Source: Clavibacter phaseoli
GTDB taxonomy: Bacteria; Actinomycetota; Actinomycetes; Actinomycetales; Microbacteriaceae
Direction: 5' to 3'
DNA: 64,000 nucleotides
Assembly: GCF_021922925.1 (NCBI RefSeq)
Contig: NZ_CP040786.1
Span: forward strand, 2,542,001-2,606,000
The notes below the pieces were generated by a model that had not been told where the DNA came from, did not search any database, and was given only the letters and a program-made list of their open reading frames with translations. Below, piece after piece: positions 37,913 to 47,304 of this stretch (position 1 is its first letter; every line of letters starts with the position of its first letter). A program made the translations under genes and the position numbers.

Positions 37913-39318
37913 GCCGTGGTGCGCTCCGCGGCGACGGCCTCGCGGGCCACGCCCGACGGATCCACGAGGACGCGGGCGAAGGCCAGCTCGGCCGCGCCGA
38001 TCATGAGGCGGTCGGGGCCGAGGGCCGCGCGGCGGATCCGCAGGGCCTCGCGCGCGCCGGGGAGCGCCTGGGCGGTGGCGCGGGCGAGGATCCGGTCGGG
38101 ATCCGCCGCGTGCAGCGACCCGAGGAACCCGCCGAGCACCACGAGCGACGGGTTGAAGATGTTGACGACGTTGCGCAGCGCGACCGCGAGGTTGTCGATC
38201 TGCCGCTCCACCTCCGCCGTGACCGCCGGATCGCCCGCCTCGAGCGCCGCCGCGAGCACGTCCCCCAGCTCGTCGGCGCGGGCGCGCGGCAGGCCCGTGA
38301 CCTCGAGCAGCGCGTCCTGGCCGACCGTGGTCTCGAGGCAGCCGACCGCGCCGCAGTGGCAGAGCTCGCCGCCGGAGTCGACGAGCGTGTGGCCGAGCTC
38401 GCCGCCGTAGCCCTCCGCGCCGCCGAACGGGCGCCGGCCGATGAGCACGCCGCCGCCGACGCCCGACGCGCCGCCGTTGAGGTACACGAGGTCGTCGACG
38501 TCGCGACCGGATCCGAAGCGCCCCTCGGCGACGGCCGCCAGGCTCGCGTCGTTGGCCGCGAGCGCCGGCAGGCCGGTGGCCTCGGCGAGGAGCGCCGCGA
38601 ACGGCTCGTCGACCCAGCCGAGGTGCGGCGCGAGGCGCACGAGGCCGCCGTCGAACCGGACGAGGCCGGGGACCGCGACGCCGATGCCGAGCACGCGCGC
38701 GTCGGGGCGGCTCGCGCGGAGGTCGGCGCGCAGCTCGGCGATGATCGCGCCGGCGAGGTCGGCGGCCTGGGCGGCCGTGGGGATCCCGTCGGTGTCGCGG
38801 CGGATGCGCTCCTGCACCACGCCGTCGAGGCCGACGAGCCCGACGGTCACGGCGTCGATCTCGGGGTTGACCGCGAAGACGACCACTCGCGGGTCGGCCG
38901 AGACGATGGGGCTCGGCCGGCCGACGCGGTTGGTGCCGGGCGGCTCCGACTCCACGACGAGCCCGAGCTCCTGCAGCTCGCCCACGAGCGCGGCGATGGT
39001 GGAGCGGTTGAGGCCGGTCTCGCGCGTCAGCTCGGAGCGCGAGGCCGGTCCGGTCTCGTGCACGATCTGGAGGACGGTCGCGAGGTTGGAGCGGCGGACG
39101 TGGTCGGGGGTGGTGCCGCGGGAGCGGGCGTCGCCGGCGGGCGGGATCTCGCGGGAGCGCGGATCCGGCGCGAGCGGCACGGCGCGCGCGGGGCGGGCGT
39201 CGGCGGGGACAGCAGCGGCGGCAGCATCCGCGTCGGCGGGCGCCGGCCGGGCGGGATCCGCGACCGACGAGGACGGCTCGGGCGCGCGCGCGGCGTCGCC
39301 CGTCTCGTGCCCGGTCAC
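37909..39318 (-). CDS. ROK family transcriptional regulator/sugar kinase-like
   Basis: A 469-aa ROK protein with an unusual 85-residue Ala/Pro/Asp-rich N-terminal extension before the winged helix (LATVLQIVHETGPASRSELT, about 90-140). The ROK domain follows (about 160-460) with VYLNGGASGVGGGVLIG and the zinc motif CHCGAVGCLE. An HTH plus the ROK zinc site marks an NagC/XylR-type repressor rather than a kinase. GTG 39318 lies 20 bases after the Gfo/Idh/MocA stop; the long extension makes a later start possible. It probably regulates the sugar operon it belongs to. Confidence 0.87.
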   Translation of the reverse strand: MTGHETGDAARAPEPSSSVADPARPAPADADAAAAAVPADARPARAVPLAPDPRSREIPPAGDARSRGTTPDHVRRSNLATVLQIVHETGPASRSELTRETGLNRSTIAALVGELQELGLVVESEPPGTNRVGRPSPIVSADPRVVVFAVNPEIDAVTVGLVGLDGVVQERIRRDTDGIPTAAQAADLAGAIIAELRADLRASRPDARVLGIGVAVPGLVRFDGGLVRLAPHLGWVDEPFAALLAEATGLPALAANDASLAAVAEGRFGSGRDVDDLVYLNGGASGVGGGVLIGRRPFGGAEGYGGELGHTLVDSGGELCHCGAVGCLETTVGQDALLEVTGLPRARADELGDVLAAALEAGDPAVTAEVERQIDNLAVALRNVVNIFNPSLVVLGGFLGSLHAADPDRILARATAQALPGAREALRIRRAALGPDRLMIGAAELAFARVLVDPSGVAREAVAAERTTA

Positions 39319-39338
39319 TGGATCCCCACCCGACGAGG

Positions 39339-40559
39339 CTACCCGGCGGCGGCCGGGCGGGCGACGGCCGCGGCGCCCGCGCGACCCTCGGACGCCGGCG
39401 ATCCCTGGAGCGCCTCCCGCACGCCCCGCTCGCGCCACGCCTCGAGCCGCGCGCGCACGTCGTCGCGCCGCTCGTCGGAGAGCGCGGTCGCGTAGGCGCG
39501 CTCGAGCACGTCGTCGATCGCGAGCCGACGGCCCGTGCCCTTCGACTCGATCGCGGCCTCGACCATCGCGAGGCTCATCACGTTGCCGTGCACCTCGCCG
39601 TGCGGCCGCTCGCCCGTGCGGAGCGCCTGGACGAACGCGCGCAGGGATCCGGCGATCTCGACGCCCACCGACTCGGCGGCCGCGGGCTCCGCGGGCGGGC
39701 CGTCGGGCGCGTCCGTGATGTCGCTCGTCGGATCGTGGTCGCCGTCCCAGAGCGCGGTGCCGTGCGCGCCGCTCACCCGCCAAGACCCGTTCCACGACGT
39801 CTCCGCGCCCGGGCTGCACCAGCTGCCCGTGTAGACGTACCGCACGCCGCCCTCGAACGCGAAGACCGCGGTGGCGCCCGCGTCGCCGCGGTACCAGCTC
39901 CACGCGGGGTTGTACGACTCGCAGTAGACGCTCACGGGATCCGCGTCGAGCAGGTACCGCACGGCGTCGAACTGGTGCACGGCCATGTCGAGCAGCAGCA
40001 CGTCGTCCATCTCCTCGCGGAACCCGCCGAAGTGCGGGGCCTTGAAGAACTCGGTGGTGACGATGCCGACGCCGCCGAGGTCGGCCGCCCGCCGCTTGAG
40101 CGCGACGAGGTGGTCGTTGTAGCGGCGCGACTGGCTGACCATGAACAGCTCACCCGTGATCTCCGCGGCCGCCGCGAGCGACAGCCCCTCGGCGACCGTG
40201 AGCGCGACGGGCTTCTCGCCGAGCACCGGGATCCCCGCGAAAAGCGCCTGCGTGGTGACGGGGTGGTGCGCGCGCGGGATCGTGACGTCGATCACGGCGT
40301 CCGGCCGCACGCGCGCGATCAGCTCGCCGAGGTCGGTGGACGCCTCCGCCGTCGCCCCGTGCGCGGACGCGCCCGCCCGCGCCGCCTCCTCGTCGAGGTC
40401 GACGACGCCCACGAGCTCGACGTCGGGATCCTCCGCGATGGTCCGGAGCCACGCCTGGCCCATGCCGCCCGCGCCCACCTGCACGACGCGCAGCGGCGCG
40501 CCGTCGGCGGGCGCGACGATCCGGTGGGCGGCGCCCGTGCGCTCCTCGACGTCCGTCAT
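39339..40559 (-). CDS. Gfo/Idh/MocA family oxidoreductase (ThuB-like)
   Basis: A 406-aa NAD(P)-dependent dehydrogenase. The Rossmann motif is [13 protein letters not shown] (about 24-36), the catalytic-Lys motif is GEKPVALT (about 120), and the C-terminal domain contains [20 protein letters not shown] and [13 protein letters not shown]. With the ThuA-like partner overlapping by 4 bases (ATGA), it resembles the ThuA-ThuB pair of rhizobial trehalose/maltitol use, in which ThuB-type enzymes oxidise the sugar at C3. It has a disordered Ala-rich C-terminus. Confidence 0.88.
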   Translation of the reverse strand: MTDVEERTGAAHRIVAPADGAPLRVVQVGAGGMGQAWLRTIAEDPDVELVGVVDLDEEAARAGASAHGATAEASTDLGELIARVRPDAVIDVTIPRAHHPVTTQALFAGIPVLGEKPVALTVAEGLSLAAAAEITGELFMVSQSRRYNDHLVALKRRAADLGGVGIVTTEFFKAPHFGGFREEMDDVLLLDMAVHQFDAVRYLLDADPVSVYCESYNPAWSWYRGDAGATAVFAFEGGVRYVYTGSWCSPGAETSWNGSWRVSGAHGTALWDGDHDPTSDITDAPDGPPAEPAAAESVGVEIAGSLRAFVQALRTGERPHGEVHGNVMSLAMVEAAIESKGTGRRLAIDDVLERAYATALSDERRDDVRARLEAWRERGVREALQGSPASEGRAGAAAVARPAAAG

Positions 40560-41326
40560 CGCTCGAGCGCCCCGGCGTAGTCCGTGCCGTCGTAGTACTC
40601 GCCGAGCTCGTAGCGCAGCAGCGTCGGCGTCTCGCGGCGGTCGGGCCGCGCCCACTCGCAGGCGTTCGCGATCACGCGGCGGACGTCGCGGTGGTGGTAC
40701 ACGGGGAAGTCCTGGTCGCCGGGCGAGAAGAAGAAGATCCGGCCGAAGCCGCGGCGGTAGGTCATGCCGCTGCGGAACACCTCGCCGCCCGTGAAGCCCG
40801 AGATGAAGACGAGCTCGTCGGGCGTGGGCACGTCGAAGTACTCGCCGTACATCTCCTGCTCGTCGATGACGATCGGGTTCGGCACGCCGCGGGTGATGGG
40901 GTGCTGCGGGTTCACGGTCCACACCAGCTCGCGGTCGTGCTCGCTGCGCCAGCGGAGGGTGCACGTGGTGCCCATCAGCTTCGTGAAGATCTTCGACCAG
41001 TGCCCGGAGTGCAGCACGATGAGGCCCATCCCGTCGAGCACGTGGCGGTGCACGCGCTCGACGATCGCGTCGTCCACCTCGGCGTGGGCCGCGTGGCCCC
41101 ACCAGGTGAGGACGTCGGTGCGGGCGAGCAGCTCCTCGGTGAGGCCGTGCTCGGGCTGGTCCATGGTCGCGACCTCGACGTGCGCCTCGGGCAGGTTCTC
41201 CTGCACGCCCTCGGCGACGGCGCCGTGCATCCCGGTCGGGTAGCGGTCGCGGACGTGCTGCTCGATCTGCTCGTGGCGGTTCTCGCCCCAGACGGTGACG
41301 CGGAGCGGGGATGCGGTGTCGGTCAT
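40556..41326 (-). CDS. ThuA-like protein (trehalose utilization family)
   Basis: A 256-aa ThuA-domain protein (class I glutamine-amidotransferase-like fold). [20 protein letters not shown] and [19 protein letters not shown] are family signatures, followed by [20 protein letters not shown] and [19 protein letters not shown]. ThuA proteins act on 3-keto-sugars made by ThuB-like dehydrogenases, probably as isomerase or hydratase. It lies in the sugar operon between the MalG-type permease (82-bp gap) and the dehydrogenase. Confidence 0.92.
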   Translation of the reverse strand: MTDTASPLRVTVWGENRHEQIEQHVRDRYPTGMHGAVAEGVQENLPEAHVEVATMDQPEHGLTEELLARTDVLTWWGHAAHAEVDDAIVERVHRHVLDGMGLIVLHSGHWSKIFTKLMGTTCTLRWRSEHDRELVWTVNPQHPITRGVPNPIVIDEQEMYGEYFDVPTPDELVFISGFTGGEVFRSGMTYRRGFGRIFFFSPGDQDFPVYHHRDVRRVIANACEWARPDRRETPTLLRYELGEYYDGTDYAGALER

Positions 41327-41408
41327 GGTGTCTCTCTCTCGGAGGGGTCGTGCGGGATGTCGGAGGGGACGCGGGCGGCGTCCGGGGCGCGGGCGCGCGG
41401 GGGCCGGA

Positions 41409-42290
41409 TCACTTGACCGCGCCGCCCGTCGCGCCCGCCGCGATGAAGCGCTGCGCCGCGAGGAGCAGCACGATCGCCGGCAGCGACGCCAGCACGGCCG
41501 TCGCCATCACCGTGCTCCAGTCGGCGGTGTACGTGCCGATGTACTGGTAGATCCCGAGCGTGATGGGGCGCACGTCGTCGGTCGTCGTGAGCGTCAGCGC
41601 GAACAGGAAGTCGCTCCAGGTGAAGAGGAACGTGAAGAGCCCGGCCGTGATCACGGCGTTGAGGCTCACGGGCAGGACGATCGACCGGAAGGCGCGGAAG
41701 TTCCCCGCGCCGTCCACCTTCGCGGCCTCGATGATCGACGGCGGGATGCCCGCCATGAACGCCCGCATGATGAGGATCGCGAACGGGATGCCGGCCGTGG
41801 AGTCCGCGAGGATCAGGCCCGGGATCGAGTTGAGCAGCCCCACGTCGTTGTACGCGGCGTAGAGCGCGTTCGCGACGACGATGCCCGGGATCATCTGCGA
41901 GATGAGGATCCCGAACAGCACCAGGTTGATCCACCGGAACCTGAACTGCGCGAGCGCGTACGCCGCCGGGGTCGCGATGGCGAGGCTGAGCACGACGCTG
42001 CCGAGCGCGATCACGAGGCTCGTGCCGAGCGCCTGCCCCTGCTCGCCGAGCGCGGTCGCGTAGCCCTGGAACTGCGCCTCGAACGGGAACCACGCCGCCT
42101 CGATGGCCGGACCCGCGGGCTGCAGCGAGATGTTGACCATCCAGTAGACGGGGAACAGCATCACGGCGAGGATCGCGATCCCGACGACCGTGCCGATCCA
42201 GCTGCGGTCGGCGCGCGGGCGCCGGGATCCGACCGGGTGCGGCAGACGGCGCGGCGCGGATGGCGCGAGGCGCTCGGCGGTGTCAGTCAT
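41409..42290 (-). CDS. ABC sugar transporter permease, MalG type (CUT1)
   Basis: A 293-aa permease with six predicted helices (first [20 protein letters not shown]). The EAA loop is [20 protein letters not shown]. Its start overlaps the MalF-type gene by 8 bases. It pairs with the gene at 42283 to import the sugar handled by the ThuA-like and Gfo/Idh/MocA enzymes downstream. Confidence 0.92.
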   Translation of the reverse strand: MTDTAERLAPSAPRRLPHPVGSRRPRADRSWIGTVVGIAILAVMLFPVYWMVNISLQPAGPAIEAAWFPFEAQFQGYATALGEQGQALGTSLVIALGSVVLSLAIATPAAYALAQFRFRWINLVLFGILISQMIPGIVVANALYAAYNDVGLLNSIPGLILADSTAGIPFAILIMRAFMAGIPPSIIEAAKVDGAGNFRAFRSIVLPVSLNAVITAGLFTFLFTWSDFLFALTLTTTDDVRPITLGIYQYIGTYTADWSTVMATAVLASLPAIVLLLAAQRFIAAGATGGAVK

Positions 42291-43272
42291 CGACGGCCTT
42301 CCTGTTCGCGCGGAGGTAGACCACCGCGAACACCGCCGAGATGGCGATGAGGATGTTGCTGAGGGCGGCGCCCGACCCGAAGTCGAACTGCTGGAACGAG
42401 AGCGTGTACGACTGCGTCGCGATGGTCTGCGTCGAGTTCGCGGGCCCGCCGTTCGTGAGGCCGAGGATGATGTCGAGCACCTTGATCGTGTAGACGACGC
42501 CGAGCACGAGCACGACGCCCACCACGGGTCGCAGCAGCGGCCACGTGATGTGCCGGAAGCCGCGCCAGCCGGTGGCCCCGTCGAGGGATCCGGCCTCGTA
42601 CAGCTCCGGCGGGATGTCCTGCAGGCCGCCGTAGAGGATCGTCGTGTTGAACGGGATGCCGATCCACACGTTCACGGCGATCACCGTGATGAGCGCGAAC
42701 GCCGGGCTCGTGAGCCACGGCACCGGATCCTGCACCACGCCTGAGCCGAGCAGGAACTGGTTGAGCACGCCGGAGTCCTGGTCGAGGATCCACTTCCACA
42801 CCGCGCTCGAGACGATGAGCGGCAGCAGCCACGGCAGGAGCAGCAGCGCCCGCAGCAGGCCGTTGAGCGGGAAGGACCGGCGGAAGAACAGCGCCAGCGC
42901 GAGCCCGATGACGAACTGGCCGAGGATCGACCCGATCGTGAACAGGAACGTGTTGAGGAGCGCCGTCGAGAAGATCCCCGACGAGAGCACCGAGGCGTAG
43001 TTCGCGAAGCCGACCCACGGCGCCTCGCCCGTGTAGAAGGTGGTCGTCGTGTACTCCTGGAAGCTCATGACGATGTTCTTCACCACGGGATAGCCGAAGA
43101 AGAGCACGAGGTACACGACCGCCGGCACCAGGAACATCACCTGGAAGAAGCGCTCCCACCGGAAGCGGGGACGGCGGCGCACGGGACCCCGCGCGACGGC
43201 GGCGTCCCCGGCACCCCGGGCCCGCCCGGCCGCCTGCGCGGTCGGGCGGGCGGGGACGGCGGTCGTCGCCAT
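42283..43272 (-). CDS. ABC sugar transporter permease, MalF type (CUT1)
   Basis: A 329-aa permease with an Ala/Arg-rich cytosolic N-terminus (about 38 aa) and six helices. The EAA loop reads IPPELYEAGSLDGATGWRGF. ATG 43272 overlaps the stop of the binding-protein gene by one base (TGATG). The reading frame stays open far upstream because of high GC, but the binding-protein gene occupies that region in another frame, and the overlap and domain start fix the beginning. Confidence 0.92.
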   Translation of the reverse strand: MATTAVPARPTAQAAGRARGAGDAAVARGPVRRRPRFRWERFFQVMFLVPAVVYLVLFFGYPVVKNIVMSFQEYTTTTFYTGEAPWVGFANYASVLSSGIFSTALLNTFLFTIGSILGQFVIGLALALFFRRSFPLNGLLRALLLLPWLLPLIVSSAVWKWILDQDSGVLNQFLLGSGVVQDPVPWLTSPAFALITVIAVNVWIGIPFNTTILYGGLQDIPPELYEAGSLDGATGWRGFRHITWPLLRPVVGVVLVLGVVYTIKVLDIILGLTNGGPANSTQTIATQSYTLSFQQFDFGSGAALSNILIAISAVFAVVYLRANRKAVDD

Positions 43273-44513
43273 CAGCCCTGCTCGGCGTTCTTCAGCGCGT
43301 CCTCCGGCGAGGACTGGCCGGTGAGCGCCGACTGGACGGCCGTGTAGATCTTCGTGGCGGCCTTCGGCCAGTCGGCCCCGAGCTCGCCGGTGCGGGCGCG
43401 GGCGTCGGCGACGAGGTCGACGAACACCTGCTCGGCGGGCACCTGCTGGCCGAACTCGGTGGCGACGGCGGTCTTCGACGGGATCGTGAAGCGCTTGGTG
43501 GCCATGTCGAGCTGGTTCTCGTCGGAGTTGAGGCACTCGACGACCTTCGCGGCCGTCTGCTGCTTCTCCTTGTCGCCCGTCTGCGGCACGGTCCAGACCT
43601 CGCCGCCGAGCGGGGCCACGGCGGTGCCGCCGGCCTCGGGCGCGGGGAGCTTCGCGATGCCGTAGTCGACGCCCGACTCGGTGAGCGCGGGGATCTGCCA
43701 CGGGCCGTTGATCATCATCGCCGTCTTGCCGGCCATGAACTGGTCGTTGACGTCGGACTGGGTCCAGTTGACGACGCTCTGCGATGCCGAGCCGTCCTTC
43801 ACGAGGTCGGTCCAGAGCTGCAGCGCCTCCGCGGTCTCGGGGGTGGCGATGTCCTTCTCGTCGCCGCCGTTCGACCACATGAAGGGCAGGAACTGCCAGG
43901 TGCCCTCGTAGGTGGCGTTGGCGTCCATCGCGATGCCGTAGCGGTCGCCGTCCTTGAGCGCGGCGGCCGCGGTCTTCAGCTCGTCCCACGTGGTGGGCGG
44001 CTGGATCCCGGCGTCGGCGAGCATGGCCTTGTTGTAGAACAGCGCGATCGTGTTCACGGTGGGCGCGAGGCCGTAGGTCTTGCCCTCGTAGGTGCCCGCG
44101 TCGACCACGCCCTTCGCGTAGCCGTCGGTGGAGATGCCGAAGTCCTCGAGCGGGGCGAGCGCGCCGGTCGCGGCGATCTGCTGCAGGTCGGGGTTGTCGA
44201 GCATGAGCACGTCGGGCAGCGTCCTCGACGACGCCTGCTGCAGCACCTTCTGGATGAGGCTCGAGCCCGGGATCGACGTGCGCTCGATGGTGACGCCGAG
44301 GGACTCGCCGCACTTGGTCAGGGTGTCGCCGATGACCGTGTCGTCGTTGCCCTCGTTGTAGTAGTCGGTGACGGTGATCGTCTTCGGATCCCCGCCGGAC
44401 GAGGATCCGCCTCCCCCGCCGCCGGAGCAGCCGGCGAGCACGAGCGGGACGGTGGCCGCGAAGGCGGCGGCGCCGATGAGTCGGCGGCGGCGGGCGGTGG
44501 ATCGAGGGGACAT
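43272..44513 (-). CDS. ABC sugar transporter substrate-binding lipoprotein
   Basis: A 413-aa binding protein with a type II signal peptide (LIGAAAFAATVPLVLAGC; lipobox LAGC), a Gly/Ser linker and a CUT1 binding-protein fold (NTIALFYNKAMLADAGIQPP, FMAGKTAMMINGPWQIPAL). It heads the seven-gene operon. Homology to ThuE-type proteins suggests a disaccharide or polyol glycoside substrate, by inference from the ThuA-like gene only. ATG 44513 is chosen because RRRR plus the hydrophobic core follow immediately. Confidence 0.92.
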   Translation of the reverse strand: MSPRSTARRRRLIGAAAFAATVPLVLAGCSGGGGGGSSSGGDPKTITVTDYYNEGNDDTVIGDTLTKCGESLGVTIERTSIPGSSLIQKVLQQASSRTLPDVLMLDNPDLQQIAATGALAPLEDFGISTDGYAKGVVDAGTYEGKTYGLAPTVNTIALFYNKAMLADAGIQPPTTWDELKTAAAALKDGDRYGIAMDANATYEGTWQFLPFMWSNGGDEKDIATPETAEALQLWTDLVKDGSASQSVVNWTQSDVNDQFMAGKTAMMINGPWQIPALTESGVDYGIAKLPAPEAGGTAVAPLGGEVWTVPQTGDKEKQQTAAKVVECLNSDENQLDMATKRFTIPSKTAVATEFGQQVPAEQVFVDLVADARARTGELGADWPKAATKIYTAVQSALTGQSSPEDALKNAEQG

Positions 44514-44620
44514 CGCGGGGTCTCTTCCTTGAGGTGGCGGTCGGTCCGGGCCGCGACGACACCGTGATCCGCCGGCTCCGCGGCGATCCGGGAGGCGTCG
44601 TCGCGCACCCGATGGCGGCG

Positions 44621-44659
44621 ACGCTAACACCGGATCGGGGGTCGTGTAAAGCGGTTAAC
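44621..44659 (-). promoter_or_regulatory. Promoter and CG-centred operator of the sugar operon
   Basis: Minus strand TTTACA (44645-44650), 18-base spacer, TAGCGT (44621-44626); leader about 107 bases. The site GTAAAGCGGTTAAC (44646-44659) is symmetric as GTnAAnC-GnTTnAC and overlaps the -35, as expected for a repressor operator of LacI or ROK type. The area is markedly AT-richer than its surroundings. Confidence 0.55.
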
Positions 44660-44729
44660 CAGAAAGGTTTCGCATCCCGCGCCGCCTGTCCCCTCGGGCA
44701 GGCTGCGCGGGATCGCGCGCGACCCCGCG

Positions 44730-46310
44730 CTAGCCGAGCATCGACGGGAACGGCGCGGGCGGCGGCGTGGTCGGCACCCACACGGCCTTCTGCTGCGTGT
44801 ACTCGTCGAGCGCTCCCGGGCCGGACGAGCGGCCGTGGCCGGACTCGCCGAAGCCGCCGAACGGCACGGCGACGTGGATCGTCTTGTACGCGTTGATCCA
44901 GAAGGTGCCGGCGTCGACGGCCGCGGCCACGCGGTGCGCGCGGGAGACGTCCGAGGTCCAGACGGCGCCCGCGAGGCCGAAGCCCGTGGCGTTGGCGCGC
45001 GCGACCACCTCCTCCTCGCTGTCGAAGACGGAGACCCCGAGGACGGGGCCGAACACCTCGGTGGTCTCGAGGCGGTGGCCGGGCTCGACGCCGTCGAGGA
45101 TCGTCGGCATGATCCAGCTGCCGTCGGCGAGCGCCCCGTCGGCGAGCGCGGCCGGGCGGGTCGCGCCGGAGAGGCGGCGCGCGCCGTCCTCCTGCCCCGC
45201 CTGGATGAGCGCGCGGATCGTCGCGACCTGGCGGCGGGAGATGATCGGGCCGATCTCGGTGGCGGGATCCAGCGGGTCGCCGAGCCGGAGCGCGTCGACG
45301 TGGGCGACGATGCGCGCCACGAGCTCGTCGTGCACGCCCCGCTCGACGAGCAGGCGGGATCCGGCGACGCACGACTGGCCGGCGCCCGAGAAGACGGCGC
45401 TCACGGCGCCGCGCGCGGCCTGGTCGAGGTCCGCGTCGGCGAACACGATGTTGGCGCTCTTGCCGCCGAGCTCGAGCACGACGGGGATCCCGGCGCGGGC
45501 CGCCGCCTGCGCGACCGTGCGGCCGACGGGCACGGATCCGATGAAGCTCAGCTTCCCCACGCGCCGGTCCGCGCTGAGCGCGGCGCCGACCGTGGTGCCC
45601 GCTCCGACCGCGACCGACAGCACGCCCGCGGGCAGGCCCGCCTCCTCCGCGAGCTGCGCCAGGCGGATCGTGCTCAGCGGGGTGAACTCGCTGGGCTTGA
45701 GGACCACGGCGTTGCCGGCGGCGAGCGGCGCGGACGAGTTCCAGCCGGCCGTGAACAGCGGCGAGTTCCACGGCGTGACCGCCACCACCACGCCCCACGG
45801 CACGCGCGTCGTGTACGTGAGCCAGTCGCCGGGGACGGGGATCGTCTGCCCGGTCACCTTGTCGGCCCAGCCCGCGTAGTAGCCGAACATCTGCGCCACG
45901 CGGCCGGCCTCCACGCGGGCGTCGCGGAGCGGCTTGCCGGTGGTCACCGTCTCGAGCACGGCGAGCTCCTCCTGGTGCTCGCCGATGACGCGGGAGACCT
46001 CGCGGAGGATCGCGGCGCGGTCGTAGGGATCCATCGCGCCCCACGTGCGCGCCCCGCGGACGGCGGCGGCGAGGGCGGTGTCGGCACCCGCGGCGCCGGG
46101 ATCCGCGTAGCTCGTGACGAGCTCGCCGGTCGCGGCGTCGACGAGGTCGATCGCGGGCCCGGATCCCGGGTGCACGCGGCCGTCGGCCCACGTGCCGATG
46201 CCGTCGGGGAACGCGTGGGCGATGAGGGCGCGGGCGCGCTCGGCGGGGTGCGCCGTGCGGTCGACCGCGGCGAGGAGCGGGGTGCGGGAGGTCGGGGCGG
46301 TGGTCGTCAT
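44730..46310 (-). CDS. Aldehyde dehydrogenase (NAD-dependent)
   Basis: A 526-aa ALDH superfamily enzyme. The general base Glu is in VLELGGKSANIV, the catalytic Cys in GAGQSCVAGSRLL, NAD-binding VAVTPWNSPLF and VVLKPSEFTPLS lie upstream, and PFGGFGESGHGRSSG is the C-terminal signature. It oxidises an aldehyde to the acid. ATG 46310 overlaps the stop of the 3-hydroxyisobutyrate-dehydrogenase-like gene (ATGA), implying that one enzyme makes the aldehyde the other oxidises. It is the last gene of the RpiR/DUF3100 operon. Confidence 0.93.
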   Translation of the reverse strand: MTTTAPTSRTPLLAAVDRTAHPAERARALIAHAFPDGIGTWADGRVHPGSGPAIDLVDAATGELVTSYADPGAAGADTALAAAVRGARTWGAMDPYDRAAILREVSRVIGEHQEELAVLETVTTGKPLRDARVEAGRVAQMFGYYAGWADKVTGQTIPVPGDWLTYTTRVPWGVVVAVTPWNSPLFTAGWNSSAPLAAGNAVVLKPSEFTPLSTIRLAQLAEEAGLPAGVLSVAVGAGTTVGAALSADRRVGKLSFIGSVPVGRTVAQAAARAGIPVVLELGGKSANIVFADADLDQAARGAVSAVFSGAGQSCVAGSRLLVERGVHDELVARIVAHVDALRLGDPLDPATEIGPIISRRQVATIRALIQAGQEDGARRLSGATRPAALADGALADGSWIMPTILDGVEPGHRLETTEVFGPVLGVSVFDSEEEVVARANATGFGLAGAVWTSDVSRAHRVAAAVDAGTFWINAYKTIHVAVPFGGFGESGHGRSSGPGALDEYTQQKAVWVPTTPPPAPFPSMLG

Positions 46311-47251
46311 GATGCGGTGTCGTCCTTCCGGGCGGGGAGCTGCGCGGGATCCAGGGCGGTGGTCGCCGTGGTGAAGGTGGAGGTGGCGGCGACGAAGTCG
46401 GCCCGCGGGCCGAGGGCCGCGAGCGCGCGCTGCCAGCGCTCGTCGGTCTCGGCGAAGAGCCCCGGGGTCGCGCCGGTGGCGCGGGCCACATCGTGCGCGA
46501 GCGCCACGTCCCGGGCCATGAGGCCGAGCGCGAAGCCGGAGCCGAATCGCCCGCTGAGGATCTGGTCGGGGAACATCCGCTGGCTGACGGTGCTCGCGCC
46601 CGTGGCGGTGTTGAGCGCCGCGACCGCGGTGTCGAGGTCGATCCCGTGGGCCGCCGCGACGTCCATCGCCTCGGCGACCGCGAGCAGGTTGACCGAGACG
46701 AGCATGTTGTTGAGGAGCTTCACGACGTTCCCGGATCCGGCGGGGCCGACGTGGCGCCAGCCGCCGGAGGTGAGGGCCTCGAGGACGGGACGGGCGGCGT
46801 CGACGGCCCCCGCGGATCCGCCGACGAAGGACGCGAGCGTGCCCGCGGCCGCGCCCGTGTTGCCGCCGGAGACCGGGGCGTCGACGAAGGCGGTGCCGTG
46901 CGCGGCGGCGAGCTCGGCCATCGCGGCGCTCGTGCCGGGCTCGGAGGTGGTCGTGTCGACGACGGCCACGGTGCCGGGCACGGCGAGGAGCGCGGGGACG
47001 GTCGCCTCGACGACGCGCGCGGAGGGCAGCGACAGCACGACGTACGGGATCCCGGCGAGCGCCGACACGTCGGCGACCGCCCGGAGGCCACGCGCCTCGG
47101 CCGCCTCGCGGGCCGCCGCGGACGGGTCGCAGCCGACGACGTCCCAGCCGCGGCCGGCGAGGGACGCCGCCATGGCGCCGCCCATGGATCCGAGCCCGAC
47201 GACGCCGATGCGCCGCGGGGTGGTGGGGTCGAGCGGGTCGGTGGAGGTCAT
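46307..47251 (-). CDS. 3-hydroxyisobutyrate dehydrogenase-like oxidoreductase
   Basis: A 314-aa beta-hydroxyacid dehydrogenase. The Rossmann motif is IGVVGLGSMGGAMA (about 15-28), the substrate-binding signature DAPVSGGNTGAAAGTLASFV, and the catalytic Lys lies in GSGNVVKLLNNML. It should oxidise a beta-hydroxy acid to a semialdehyde, which the overlapping ALDH could take further. It starts 53 bases after the RpiR regulator. Confidence 0.92.
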   Translation of the reverse strand: MTSTDPLDPTTPRRIGVVGLGSMGGAMAASLAGRGWDVVGCDPSAAAREAAEARGLRAVADVSALAGIPYVVLSLPSARVVEATVPALLAVPGTVAVVDTTTSEPGTSAAMAELAAAHGTAFVDAPVSGGNTGAAAGTLASFVGGSAGAVDAARPVLEALTSGGWRHVGPAGSGNVVKLLNNMLVSVNLLAVAEAMDVAAAHGIDLDTAVAALNTATGASTVSQRMFPDQILSGRFGSGFALGLMARDVALAHDVARATGATPGLFAETDERWQRALAALGPRADFVAATSTFTTATTALDPAQLPARKDDTAS

Positions 47252-47304
47252 GGGTCCTTCCGGTGCCGCGCGGGGCGGCGGGTCGAGGTCGGGGAGGGCG
47301 GGCG

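Noticed and set aside
42283..46491. A 1402-codon uninterrupted minus-strand frame
   Set aside because: Only its last 330 codons match a protein (MalF-type permease). The rest is an off-frame reading of the binding-protein and aldehyde dehydrogenase genes, common at this GC content.
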